Assembly (NCBI GenBank): GCA_947034895.1 | Contig: OX344763.1 | Coordinates: forward strand, 60,717,093-60,781,092 | Length of the DNA: 64,000 nucleotides | Source: Rhytidiadelphus loreus | Taxonomy: Eukaryota > Streptophyta > Bryopsida > Hypnales > Hylocomiaceae | Reading direction: 5' to 3' | Shown here: positions 1 through 12,679 of the stretch, piece after piece | How the letters are laid out: each line of letters starts with the position of its first letter | Numbering within the stretch: position 1 is the stretch's first letter | Translations under genes and position numbers: made by a program | The notes under the pieces: model-generated | The model's database searches: none | Told to the model about the DNA's origin: nothing | Seen by the model: the letters and a program-made list of their open reading frames with translations, nothing else

Positions 1-77
1 AAAGACAAATGTGCAAACATGTGGTGCAAGTTGCAATTCTTTTTGTATCCAAATATCCAAAATAATATTCATTTGGT
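1..77. repeat. Partial monomer at left edge
   Basis: The window opens inside a monomer, at about monomer position 101, and reaches the first GGTACC at 78. It carries the TTCTTTTTGTATCC and AAATAATATTC variants common in the left 16 kb. The array therefore continues to the left of the window. Confidence 0.95.
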
Positions 78-144
78 GGTACCATTGAATGACCTTCAAG
101 GATAAATTAGAAATTGATGCACGATCCTTGTGCTGTACTTTCAT

Positions 145-161
145 GTCCAAGAAAATTGGAC
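145..161. other. Conserved dyad, 6-bp arms with 5-nt spacer (representative copy)
   Basis: GTCCAA and TTGGAC are perfect reverse complements separated by GAAAA, at monomer positions 68-84. This is the first copy. The same 17 bases recur in almost every monomer. Exceptions seen include TTAGAC near 12,354, CCACG for CCAAG near 49,488 and 53,205, CCAAGG near 43,652, 50,198 and 53,915, and the GAGCTC monomers of 56.7-62.1 kb, which break the last pair of the stem. A short dyad could be a protein-binding site or could favour a cruciform, as proposed for other centromeric satellites. No CENP-B box was seen. Function is inference. Confidence 0.7.
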
Positions 162-2820
162 CTCATGAAATTCACGTAAAGACAAATGTGCAAACATGTG
201 GTGCAAGTTGCAATTCTTCTTGAATCTAAATATCCAAAATAATATTCATTTGGTGGTACCATTGAATGACCGTGAACGGTTAATTAGAAATTGATGCACG
301 AAGCTTGTGTTGTACTTTCATGTCCAAGAAAATTGGACCTCATGAAATTCACGTAAAGACAAATGTGCAAACATGTGGTGCAAGTTGCAATTCTTCTTGA
401 ATCCAAATATCCAAAAAAATATTCATTTGGTGGTACCATTGAATGACCTTCAAGGATAAATTAGAAATTGATGCACGAACCTTGTGCTGTACTTTCATGT
501 CCAAGAAAATTGGACCTCATGAAATTCACGTAAAGGAAAATGTGCAAACATGTGGTGCAAGTTGCAATTCTTCTTGAATCTAAATATACAAATAATATTC
601 ATTTGGTGGTACCATTGAATGACCTTGAACGTTAAATTAGAAATTGATGCACGATCCTTGTGCTGTACTTTCATGTCCAAGAAAATTGGACCTCCTGAAA
701 TTCACGTAAAGACAAATGTGCAAACATGTGGTGCAAGTTGCAATTCTTTTTGTATCCAAATATCCAAAAAATTATTCATTTGGTGGTACCATTGAATGAC
801 CTTCAAGGATAAATTAGAAATTGATGCACGAACCTTGTGCTGTACTTTCATGTCCAAGAAAATTGGACCTCATGAAATTCACGTAAAGGAAAATGTGCAA
901 ACATGTGGTGCAAGTTGCAATTCTTCTTGAATCCAAATATCCAAAAAATTATTCATTTGGTGGTACCATTGAATGACCTTCAAGGATAAATTAGAAATTG
1001 ATGCACGAACCTTGTGCTGTACTTTCATGTCGAAGAAAATTGGACCTCATGAAATTCACGTAAAGGAAAATGTGCAAACATGTGGTGCAAGTTGCAATTC
1101 TTCTTGAATCCAAATATCCAAAAAATTAGTCATTTGGTGGTACCATTGAATGACCTTGAAGGATTAATTAGAAATTGATGCACGAACCTTGTGTTGTACT
1201 TTCACGTCCAAGAAAATTGGACCTCATGAAATTCACGTAAAGAAAAATGTGCAAACATGTGGTGCAAGTTGCAATTCTTCTTGAATCTAAATATCCAAAA
1301 TAATATTCATTTGGTGGTACCATTGAATGACCTTGAACGTTAAATTAGAAATTGATGCACGATCCTTGTGCTGTACTTTCATGTCCAAGAAAATTGGACC
1401 TCATGAAATTCACGTAAAGACAAATGTGCAAACATGTGGTGCAAGTTGCAATTCTTCTTGAATCCAAATATCCAAAAAAATATTCATTTGGTGGTACCAT
1501 TGAATGACCTTGAACGTTAAATTAGAAATTGATGCACGATCCTTGTCCTGTACTTTCAAGTCCAAGAAAATTGGACCTCATGAAATTCACGTAAAGACAA
1601 CTGTGCAAACATGTGGTGCAAGTTCAAATTTTTCTTCAATCCAAATATCCAAAAAATATTCATTTGGTGGTACCATTGAATGACCTTGAACGTTAAATTA
1701 GAAATTGATGCACGATCCTTGTCCTGTACTTTCAAGTCCAAGAAAATTGGACCTCATGAAATTCACGTAAAGACAACTGTGCAAACATGTGGTGCAAGTT
1801 GAAATTTTTCTTCAATCCAAATATCCAAAAAATATTCATTTGTTGGTACCATTGAATGACCGTGAACGTTAAATTAGAAATTGATGCACGATCCTTGTGT
1901 TGTACTTTCATGTCCAAGAAAATTGGACCTCATGAAATTCACGTAAAGACAAATGTCCAAACATGTGGTGCAAGTTGCAATTCTTCTTCAATCCAAATAT
2001 CCAAAAATTATTCATTTGGTGGTACCATTGAAAGACCTGGAACGGTAAATTAGAAATTGATGCACGAACCTTGAGCTGTACTTTCATGTCCAAGAAAATT
2101 GGACCTCATGAAATTCACGTAAAGAAAAATGTGCAAACATGTGGTGCAAGTTGCAATTCTTCTTGAATCCAAATATCCAAAAAAATATTCATTTGGTGGT
2201 ACCATTGAATGACCTTCAAGGATAAATTAGAAATTGATAAACGAACCTTGTGCTGTCCTTTCATGTCCAAGAAAATTGGACCTCATGAAATTCACGTAAA
2301 GGAAAATGTGCAAACATGTGGTGCAAGTTGCAATTCTTCTTGAATCCAAATATCCAAAAAAATATTCATTTGGTGGTACCATTGAATGACCTTGAACATT
2401 AAATTAGAAATTGATGCACGATCCTGTGCTGTACTTTCATGTCCAAGAAAATTGGACCTCATGAAATTCACGTAAAGAAAAATGTGCAAACATGTGGTGC
2501 AAGTTGCAATTCTTTTTGTATCCAAATATCCAAAATAATATTCATTTGGTGGTACCATTGAATGACCTTCAAGGATAAATTAGAAATTGATGCACGATCC
2601 TTGTGCTGTACTTTCATGTCCAAGAAAATTGGACCTCATGAAATTCACGTAAAGACAAATGTGCAAACATGTGGTGCAAGTTGCAATTCTTCTTCAATCC
2701 AAATATCCAAAAAAATATTCATTTGGTGGTACCATTGAATGACCTTCAAGGATAAATTAGAAATTGATAAACGAACCTTGTGTTGTACTTTCATGTCCAA
2801 GAAAATTGGACCTCATGAAA

Positions 2821-3235
2821 TTCAGGTAAAGGAGAATGGGCAAACATGTGGTGCAAGTTGCAATTCTTTTTGTATCCAAATATCCAAAATAATATTCATT
2901 TGGTGGTACCATTGAATGACCGTGAACGTTAAATTAGAAATTGATGCACGATCCTTGTGCTGTACTTTCATGTCCAAGAAAATTGGACCTCATGAAATTC
3001 ACGTAATGACAAATGTCCAAACATGTGGTGCAAGTTGCAATTCTTCTTGAATCTAAATATCCAAAATAATATTCATTTGGTGGTACCATTGAATGACCTT
3101 GAACGTTAAATTAGAAATTGATGCACGATCCTTGTGCTGTACTTTCATGTCCAAGAAAATTGGACCTCATGAAATTCACGTAAAGGAAAATGTGCAAACA
3201 TGTGGTGCAAGTTGCAATTCTTCTTGAATCCAAAT
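2821..3235. repeat. 13-monomer offset duplication, left copy (partner 5,122-5,536)
   Basis: The rare string TTCAGGTAAAGGAGAATGGG begins at 2,821 and again at 5,122, and ACGTAATGACAAATGTCC at 3,001 and 5,302. Both pairs are 2,301 bp apart, or 13 x 177. Flanking box variants agree in order for about 0.4 kb, then diverge at the A-run (CCAAAAAAA against CCAAGAAAA). The right copy has a few private changes, such as GCTATTC near 5,161 and AAATGCACG near 5,474. Confidence 0.8.
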
Positions 3236-3789
3236 ATCCAAAAAAATATTCATTTGGTGGTACCATTGAATGACCTTGAACATTAAATTAGAAATTGAAG
3301 CACGATCCTTGTGCTGTACTTTCATGTCCAAGAAAATTGGACCTCATGAAATTCACGTAAAGACAAATGTGCAAACATGTGGTGCAAGTTGCAATTCTTT
3401 TTGTATCCAAATATCCAAAATAATATTCATTTGGTGGTACCATTGAATGACCTTCAAGGATAAATTAGAAATTGATGCAAGAACCTTGAGCTGTACTTTC
3501 ATGTCCAAGAAAATTGGACCTCATGAAATTCACGTAAAGGAAAATGTGCAAACATGTGGTGCAAGTTGCAATTCTTCTTCAATCCAAATATCCAAAGAAA
3601 TATTCATTTGGTGGTACCATTGAATGACCTGGAACGGTAAATTAGAAATTGATGCACGAACCTTGTGTTGTACTTTCATGTCCAAGAAAATTGGACCTCA
3701 TGAAATTCACGTAAAGGAAAATGTGCAAACATGTGGTGCAAGTTGCAATTCTTCTTGAATCCAAATATCCAAAATAATATTCATTTGGT

Positions 3790-5205
3790 GGTACCATTGA
3801 ATGACCTTGAACGTTAAATTAGAAATTGATGCACGAACCTTGTGCTGTACTTTCATGTCCAAGAAAATTGGACCTCATGAAATTCACGTAAAGGAAAATG
3901 TGCAAACATGTGGTGCAAGTTGCAATTCTTCTTGAATCCAAATATCCAAGAAAATATTCATTTGGTGGTACCATTGATTGACCTTGAACGTTAAATTAGA
4001 AATTGATGCACGAACCTTGTGCTGTACTTTCATGTCCAAGAAAATTGGACCTCATGAAATTCACGTAAAGACAAATGTCCAAACATGTGGTGCAAGTTGC
4101 AATTCTTCTTGAATCTAAATATCCAAAATAATATTCATTTGGTGGTACCATTGAATGACCTTGAACGTTAAATTAGAAATTGATGCACGATCCTTGTGCT
4201 GTACTTTCATGTCCAAGAAAATTGGACCTCATGAAATTCACGTAAAGGAAAATGTGCAAACATGTGGTGCAAGTTGCAATTCTTCTTGAATCCAAATATC
4301 CAAGAAAATATTCATTTGGTGGTACCATTGATTGACCTTGAACGTTAAATTAGAAATTGATGCACGAACCTTGTGCTGTACTTTCATGTCCAAGAAAATT
4401 GGACCTCATGAAATTCACGTAAAGACAAATGTCCAAACATGTGGTGCAAGTTGCAATTCTTCTTGAATCTAAATATCCAAAATAATATTCATTTGGTGGT
4501 ACCATTGAATGACCTTGAACGTTAAATTAGAAATTGATGCACGATCCTTGTGCTGTACTTTCATGTCCAAGAAAATTGGACCTCATGAAATTCACGTAAA
4601 GGAAAATGTGCAAACATGTGGTGCAAGTTGCAATTCTTCTTGAATCCAAATATCCAAGAAAATATTCATTTGGTGGTACCATTGATTGACCTTGAACGTT
4701 AAATTAGAAATTGATGCACGAACCTTGTGCTGTACTTTCATGTCCAAGAAAATTGGACCTCATGAAATTCACGTAAAGACAAATGTGCAAACATGTGGTG
4801 CAAGTTGCAATTCTTCTTGAATCTAAATATCCAAAATAATATTCATTTGGTGGTACCATTGAATGACCTTGAACGTTAAATTAGAAATTGATGCACGAAC
4901 CTTGTGCTGTACTTTCATGTCCAAGAAAATTGGACCTCATGAAATTCACGTAAAGGAAAATGTGCAAACATGTGGTGCAAGTTGCAATTCTTCTTGAATC
5001 CAAATATCCAAGAAAATATTCATTTGGTGGTACCATTGATTGACCTTGAACGTTAAATTAGAAATTGATGCACGAACCTTGTGCTGTACTTTCATGTCCA
5101 AGAAAATTGGACCTCATGAAATTCAGGTAAAGGAGAATGGGCAAACATGTGGTGCAAGTTGCTATTCTTTTTGTATCCAAATATCCAAAATAATATTCAT
5201 TTGGT
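3790..5205. repeat. 354-bp dimer HOR, four tandem copies
   Basis: A monomer with CCAAGAAAATATTC alternates with one that begins GATTGACC. The CAAG of the marker starts at 3,947, 4,301, 4,655 and 5,009, exactly 354 bp apart. A further copy at 5,540 is three monomers on and outside the regular run. The last dimer is hybrid: its second monomer switches to the TTCAGGTAAAGGAG type at 5,122. This suggests unequal exchange between the dimer run and the 13-mer-related block. Confidence 0.85.
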
Positions 5206-5659
5206 GGTACCATTGAATGACCGTGAACGTTAAATTAGAAATTGATGCACGATCCTTGTGCTGTACTTTCATGTCCAAGAAAATTGGACCTCATGAAATT
5301 CACGTAATGACAAATGTCCAAACATGTGGTGCAAGTTGCAATTCTTCTTGAATCTAAATATCCAAAATAATATTCATTTGGTGGTACCATTGAATGACCT
5401 TGAACGTTAAATTAGAAATTGATGCACGATCCTTGTGCTGTACTTTCATGTCCAAGAAAATTGGACCTCATGAAATGCACGTAAAGGAAAATGTGCAAAC
5501 ATGTGGTGCAAGTTGCAATTCTTCTTGAATCCAAATATCCAAGAAAATATTCATTTGGTGGTACCATTGATTGACCTTGAACGTTAAATTAGAAATTGAT
5601 GCACGAACCTTGTGCTGTACTTTCATGTCCAAGAAAATTGGACCTCATGAAATGCACGT

Positions 5660-7956
5660 AAAGGAAAATGTGCAAACATGTGGTGCAAGTTGCAATTCTT
5701 CTTGAATCCAAATATCCAAAGAAATATTCATTTGGTGGTACCATTGAATGACCTTGAACGTTAAATTACAAATTGATGCACGATCCTTGTCCTGTACTTT
5801 CAAGTCCAAGAAAATTGGACCTCATGAAATTCACGTAAAGACAACTGTGCAAACATGTGGTGCAAGTTGAAATTTTTCTTCAATCGAAATATCCAAAAAG
5901 TATTCATTTGTTGGTACCATTGAATGACCTGGAACGGTAAATTAGAAATTGATGCACGAACCTTGTGTTGTACTTTCATGTCCAAGAAAATTGGACCTCA
6001 TGAAATTCACGTAAAGGAAAATGTGCAAACATGTGGTGCAAGTTGCAATTCTTCTTGAATCTAAATATCCAAAATAATATTCATTTGGTGGTACCATTGA
6101 ATGACCTTGAACGTTAAATTAGAAATTGATGCACGATCCTTGTGCTGTACTTTCATGTCCAAGAAAATTGGACCTCATGAAATTCACGTAAAGGAAAATG
6201 TGCAAACATGTGGTGCAAGTTGCAATTCTTCTTGAATCCAAATATCCAAAATAATATTCATTTGGTGGTACCATTGAATGACCTTGAACGTTAAATTAGA
6301 AATTGATGCACGAACCTTGTGCTGTACTTTCATGTCCAAGAAAATTGGACCTCATGAAATTCACGTAAAGGAGAATGTGCAAACATGTGGTGCAAGTTGC
6401 AATTCTTCTTGAATCCAAATGTCCAAAAATTATTCATTTGGTGGTACCATTGAATGACCTGGAACGGTAAATTAGAAATTGATGCACGAACCTTGAGCTG
6501 TACTTTCATGTCCAAGAAAATTGGACCTCATGAAATTCACGTAAAGACAAATGTGCAAACATGTGGTGCAAGTTGCAATTCTTCTTGAATCTAAATATCC
6601 AAAATAATATTCATTTGGTGGTACCATTGAATGACCGTGAACGGTTAATTAGAAATTGATGCACGAAGCTTGTGTTGTACTTTCATGTCCAAGAAAATTG
6701 GACCTCATGAAATTCACGTAAAGACAAATGTGCAAACATGTGGTGCAAGTTGCAATTCTTCTTGAATCCAAATATCCAAAAAAATATTCATTTGGTGGTA
6801 CCATTGAATGACCTTGAACGTTAAATTACAAATTGATGCACGATCCTTGTCCTGTACTTTCAAGTCCAAGAAAATTGGACCTCATGAAATTCACGTAAAG
6901 ACAACTGTGCAAACATGTGGTGCAAGTTGAAATTTTTCTTCAATCGAAATATCCAAAAAATATTCATTTGTTGGTACCATTGAATGACTGTGAACGTTAA
7001 ATTAGAAATTGATGCACAAACCTTGTGTTGTACTTTCATGTCCAAGAAAATTGGACCTCATGAAATTCAGGTAAAGGAGAATGTGCAAACATGTGGTGCA
7101 AGTTGCAATTCTTTTTGTATCCAAATATCCAAAAAAATATTCATTTATTCGTACCATTGAATGACCTTGAACGTTAAATTAGAAATTGATGCACGATCCT
7201 TGTGTTGTACTTTCATGTCCAAGAAAATTGGACCTCATGAAATTCACGTAAAGGAGAATGTGCAAACATGTGGTGCAAGTTGCAATTCTTCTTGAATCCA
7301 AATATCCAAAAAAATATTCATTTGGTGGTACCATTGAATGACCTTCAAGGGTAAATTAGAAATTGATGCACGAACCTTGTGCTGTACTTCCATGTCCAAG
7401 AAAATTGGACCTCATGAAATTCACGTAAAGACAAATGTGCAAACATGTGGTGCAAGTTGAAATTCTTCTTCAATCCAAATATCCAAAAAATATTCATTTG
7501 TTGGTACCATTGAATGACCGTGAACGGTTAATTAGAAATTGATGCACGAACCTTGTGTTGTACTTTCATGTCCAAGAAAATTGGACCTCATGAAATTCAC
7601 GTAAAGACAAATGTCCAAACATGTGGTGCAAGTTGCAATTCTTCTGGAATCTAAATATCCAAAGAAATATTCATTTGGTGGTACCATTGAATGACCTGGA
7701 ACGGTAAATTAGAAATTGATGCACGAACCTTGTGTTGTACTTTCATGTCCAAGAAAATTGGACCTCATGAAATTCACGTAAAGGAAAATGTGCAAACATG
7801 TGGTGCAAGTTGCAATTCTTCTTGAATCCAAATATCCAAAGAAATATTCATTTGGTGGTACCATTGAATGACCTGGAACGGTAAATTAGAAATTGATGCA
7901 CGAACCTTGTGTTGTACTTTCATGTCCAAGAAAATTGGACCTCATGAAATTCACGT
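5660..7956. repeat. 13-monomer HOR unit (2,297 bp), copy 1
   Basis: Markers recur at +2,297 in the next block. They include AAATTACAAATTG, the ATCGAAATATCC monomers near 5,883 and 6,943, the HindIII monomer (6,666 to 8,963), AAATGTCC for AAATATCC near 6,417, and the rare GTTCGTACC/ATTCGTACC near 7,146. Close matching runs from about 5,660 to 7,630, after which the copies differ (TTCTGGAATC against TTCTTGAATC). The 2,297-bp length is 13 monomers with four one-base-short members. Confidence 0.85.
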
Positions 7957-10253
7957 AAAGGAAAATGTGCAAACATGTGGTGCAAGTTGCAATTCTTCTT
8001 GAATCCAAATATCCAAAGAAATATTCATTTGGTGGTACCAATGAATGACCTTGAACGTTAAATTACAAATTGATGCACGATCCTTGTCCTGTACTTTCAA
8101 GTCCAAGAAAATTGGACCTCATGAAATTCACGTAAAGACAACTGTGCAAACATGTGGTGCAAGTTGAAATTTTTCTTCAATCGAAATATCCAAAAAATAT
8201 TCATTTGTTGGTACCATTGAATGACCTGGAACGGTAAATTAGAAATTGATGCACGAACCTTGTGTTGTACTTTCATGTCCAAGAAAATTGGACCTCATGA
8301 AATTCACGTAAAGGAAAATGTGCAAACATGTGGTGCAAGTTGCAATTCTTCTTGAATCTAAATATCCAAAATAATATTCATTTGGTGGTACCATTGAATG
8401 ACCTTGAACGTTAAATTAGAAATTGATGCACGATCCTTGTGCTGTACTTTCATGTCCAAGAAAATTGGACCTCATGAAATTCACGTAAAGGAAAATGTGC
8501 AAACATGTGGTGCAAGTTGCAATTCTTCTTGAATCCAAATATCCAAAATAATATTCATTTGGTGGTACCATTGAATGACCTTGAACGTTAAATTAGAAAT
8601 TGATGCACGAACCTTGTGCTGTACTTTCATGTCCAAGAAAATTGGACCTCATGAAATTCACGTAAAGGAGAATGTGCAAACATGTGGTGCAAGTTGCAAT
8701 TCTTCTTGAATCCAAATGTCCAAAAATTATTCATTTGGTGGTACCATTGAATGACCTGGAACGGTAAATTAGAAATTGATGCACGAACCTTGTGTTGTAC
8801 TTTCATGTCCAAGAAAATTGGACCTCATGAAATTCACGTAAAGACAAATGTGCAAACATGTGGTGCAAGTTGCAATTCTTCTTGAATCTAAATATCCAAA
8901 ATAATATTCATTTGGTGGTACCATTGAATGACCGTGAACGGTTAATTAGAAATTGATGCACGAAGCTTGTGTTGTACTTTCATGTCCAAGAAAATTGGAC
9001 CTCATGAAATTCACGTAAAGACAAATGTGCAAACATGTGGTGCAAGTTGCAATTCTTCTTGAATCCAAATATCCAAAAAAATATTCATTTGGTGGTACCA
9101 TTGAATGACCTTGAACGTTAAATTACAAATTGATGCACGATCCTTGTCCTGTACTTTCAAGTCCAAGAAAATTGGACCTCATGAAATTCACGTAAAGACA
9201 ACTGTGCAAACATGTGGTGCAAGTTGAAATTTTTCTTCAATCGAAATATCCAAAAAATATTCATTTGTTGGTACCATTGAATGACTGTGAACGTTAAATT
9301 AGAAATTGATGCACGAACCTTGTGTTGTACTTTCATGTCCAAGAAAATTGGACCTCATGAAATTCAGGTAAAGGAGAATGTGCAAACATGTGGTGCAAGT
9401 TGCAATTCTTTTTGTATCCAAATATCCAAAAAAATATTCATTTGTTCGTACCATTGAATGACCGTGAACGTTAAATTAGAAATTGATGCACGATCCTTGT
9501 GTTGTACTTTCATGTCCAAGAAAATTGGACCTCATGAAATTCACGTAAAGGAGAATGTGCAAACATGTGGTGCAAGTTGCAATTCTTCTTGAATCCAAAT
9601 ATCCAAAAAAATATTCATTTGGTGGTACCATTGAATGACCTTCAAGGGTAAATTAGAAATTGATGCACGAACCTTGTGCTGTACTTTCATGTCCAAGAAA
9701 ATTGGACCTCATGAAATTCACGTAAAGACAAATGTGCAAACATGTGGTGCAAGTTGAAATTCTTCTTCAATCCAAATATCCAAAAAATATTCATTTGTTG
9801 GTACCATTGAATGACCGTGAACGGTTAATTAGAAATTGATGCACGAACCTTGTGTTGTACTTTCATGTCCAAGAAAATTGGACCTCATGAAATTCACGTA
9901 AAGACAAATGTGCAAACATGTGGTGCAAGTTGCAATTCTTCTTGAATCCAAATATCCAAAAGAATATTCATTTGGTGGTAACATTGAATGACCTTGATGG
10001 ATAAATTAGAAATTGATGCACGAACCTTGTGTTGTACTTTCACGTCCAAGAAAATTGGACCTCATGAAATTCACGTAAAGAAAAATGTGCAAACATGTGG
10101 TGCAAGTTGAAATTCTTCTTCAATCCAAATATCCAAAAAATTATTCATTTGGTGGTACCATTGAATGACCTTCAAGGATAAATTAGAAATTGATGCACGA
10201 ACCTTGTGTTGTACTTTCATGTCCAAGAAAATTGGACCTCATGAAATTCACGT
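7957..10253. repeat. 13-monomer HOR unit (2,297 bp), copy 2
   Basis: Second copy of the preceding unit, matching for roughly 2 kb (7,957-9,927). Small private changes are visible: CAATGAATG instead of CATTGAATG near 8,039, GCACGAACC where copy 1 has GCACAAACC near 7,015, and TTTGTTCG where copy 1 has TTTATTCG near 7,144. The last three monomers no longer match. The array then changes to monomers with CACGTCC and TTGTATCC. The unit does not continue as a third full copy. Confidence 0.8.
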
Positions 10254-10379
10254 AAAGACAAATGTGCAAACATGTGGTGCAAGTTGCAATTCTTCTTGAA
10301 TCCAAATATCCAAAAAAATATTCATTTGGTGGTACCATTGAATGACCTTCAAGGATAAATTAGAAATTGATGCAAGAAC

Positions 10380-11330
10380 CTTGTGTTGTACTTTCACGTC
10401 CAAGAAAATTGGACCTCATGAAATTCACGTAAAGAAAAATGTGCAAACATGTGGTGCAAGTTGCAATTCTTCTTGTATCCAAATATCCAAAAGAATATTC
10501 ATTTGGTGGTACCATTGAATGACTTTCAAGGATAAATTAGAAATTGATGCACGATCCTTGTGTTGTACTTTCACGTCCAAGAAAATTGGACCTCAGGAAA
10601 TTCACGTAAAGAAAAATGTGCAAACATGTGGTGCAAGTTGCAATTCTTCTTGTATCCAAATATCCGAAAAAATATTCATTTGGTGGTTGCATGTAATGAC
10701 CTCGAACGTGAAATTAGAAATTGATGCACGAACCTTGAGCTGTACTTTCATGTCCAAGAGAATTGGACCTCATGAAATTCACGTAAAGGAAAATGTGCAA
10801 ACATATGGTGCAAGTTGCAATTCTTCTTGAATCCAAATATCCAAAAAAATATTCATTTGGTGGTACCATTGAATGACCTTGAACGGTAAATTAGAAATTG
10901 ATGCACGAACCTTGTGTTGTACTTTCATGTCCAAGAAAATTGGACCTCATGAAATTCACGTAAAGGAAAATGTGCAAACATGTGGTGCAAGTTGCAATTC
11001 TTCTTGAATCCAAATATCCAAAGAAATATTCATTTGGTGGTACCAATGAATGACCTTGAACGCTAAATTAGAAATTGATGCACGATCCTTGTGCTGTACT
11101 TTCATGTCCAAGAAAGTTGGACCTCATGAAATTCACGTAAAGACAACTGTGCAAACATGTGGTGCAAGTTGAAATTCTTCTTCAATCCAAATATCCAAAA
11201 AATATTCATTTGTTGGTACCATTGAATGACCGTGAACGTTAAATTAGAAATTGATGCACGAACCTTGTGTTGTACTTTCATGTCCAAGAAAATTGGACCT
11301 CATGAAATTCACGTAAAGGAGAATGTGCAA
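10380..11330. repeat. Duplicated block with KpnI-less divergent monomer, copy 1
   Basis: Matches 12,680-13,630 at +2,300 bp (13 monomers). Shared rare features are CACGTCC/AACGTCC in the dyad arm, CCTCAGGAA for CCTCATGAA, ATCCGAAAA, and a monomer junction reading GGTTGCATGTAATG instead of GGTACCATTGAATG (near 10,686), followed by CTCGAACGTG. This removes the KpnI site and two stop triplets, leaving a 103-codon open frame at 10,519-10,830. I regard that frame as incidental. Confidence 0.8.
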
Positions 11331-12679
11331 ACATGTGGTGCAAGTTGCAATTCTTCTTGAATCTAAATATCCAAAATAATATTCATTTGGTGGTACCATT
11401 GAATGACCTTGAACGTTAAATTAGAAATTGATGCACGATCCTTGTGCTGTACTTTCATGTCCAAGAAAATTGGACCTCATGAAATTCACGTAAAGGAAAA
11501 TGTGCAAACATGTGGTGCAAGTTGCAATTCTTCTTGAATCCAAATATCCAAAAAAATATTCATTTGGTGGTACCATTGAATGACCTTGAACATTAAATTA
11601 GAAATTGATGCACGATCCTTGTGCTGTACTTTCATGTCCAAGAAAATTGGACCTCATGAAATTCACGTAAAGACAAATGTGCAAACATGTGGTGCAAGTT
11701 GCAATTCTTTTTGTATCCAAATATCCAAAATAATATTCATTTGGTGGTACCATTGAATGACCTTCAAGGATAGATTAGAAATTGATGCACGATCCTTGTG
11801 CTGTACTTTCATGTCCAAGAAAATTGGACCTCATGAAATTCACGTAAAGGAAAATGTGCAAACATGTGCTGCAAGTTGCAATTCTTCTTGAATCCAAATA
11901 TCCAAAAAAATATTCATTTGGTGGTACCATTGAATGACCTTGAACATTAAATTAGAAATTGATGCACGATCCTTGTGCTGTACTTTCATGTCCAAGAAAA
12001 TTGGACCTCATGAAATTCACGTAAAGACAAATGTGCAAACATGTGGTGCAAGTTGCAATTCTTCTTGAATCCAAATATCCAAAAAAATATTCATTTGGTT
12101 GTACCATTGAATGACCTTGAACGGTAAATTAGAAATTGATGCACGAACCTTGTGTTGTACTTTCATGTCCAAGAAAATTGGACCTCATGAAATTCACGTA
12201 AAGACAAATGTGCAAACATGTGGTGGAAGTTGCAATTCTTCTTGTATCCAAATATCCAAAAGAATATTCATTTGGTGGTACCATTGAATGACCTTCAAGG
12301 ATAAATTAGAAATTGATGCACAAACCTTGTGCTGTACTTTCATGTCCAAGAAAATTAGACCTCATGAAATTCACGTAAAGACAAATGTGCAAACATGTGG
12401 TGCAAGTTGCAATTCTTCTTGAATCCAAATATCCAAAAAAATATTCATTTGGTTGTACCATTGAATGACCTTCAAGGATAAATTAGAAATTGATGCACAA
12501 ACCTTGTGCTGTACTTTCATGTCCAAGAAAATTGGACCTCATGAAATTCACGTAAAGACAAATGTGCAAACATGTGGTGCAAGTTGCAATTCTTCTTGAA
12601 TCCAAATATCCAAAAAAATATTCATTTGGTTGTACCATTGAATGACATTCAAGGATAAATTAGAAATTGATGCACAAAC

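Larger units (their letters stand above)
78..3789. repeat. Irregular left zone of mixed monomers
   Basis: About 21 monomers without a clear short-range HOR. Several subtypes mix: the AAATAATATTC A-run, TTGTATCC instead of TTGAATCC, and the position 18-26 box as TTCAAGGAT, TTGAACGTT or GTGAACGGT. The monomer with a HindIII site (AAGCTT at 301), preceded by GTGAACGGTTAATTAG, recurs at 6,666 and 8,963. Two adjacent monomers near 1,530-1,850 share CAAGTCC and ACAACTG and look like a recent one-unit duplication. Confidence 0.85.

Noticed and set aside
1856..2053. 65-codon plus-strand open frame
   Set aside because: It starts at the ATG in GAATGACC and stays open only because of local TTCAATCC and a one-base-short A-run. 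It has no relation to any family I know.
2292..2558. 88-codon minus-strand open frame
   Set aside because: It spans 1.5 ordinary monomers, arises from a single-base loss (GATCCTGTG near 2,422), and its translation is monomer sequence in two frames.
7140..7156. ATTCGTACC/GTTCGTACC junctions (near 7,146 and 9,445) as a possible insertion site
   Set aside because: These are base substitutions at the KpnI site carried by the 13-mer duplication; no extra sequence or target-site duplication is present.
10519..10830. 103-codon plus-strand open frame
   Set aside because: It is plain monomer sequence with two stops mutated. The near-identical copy at 12,819 is broken by a stop at 13,029-13,031. No promoter, splice or conservation signal seen.
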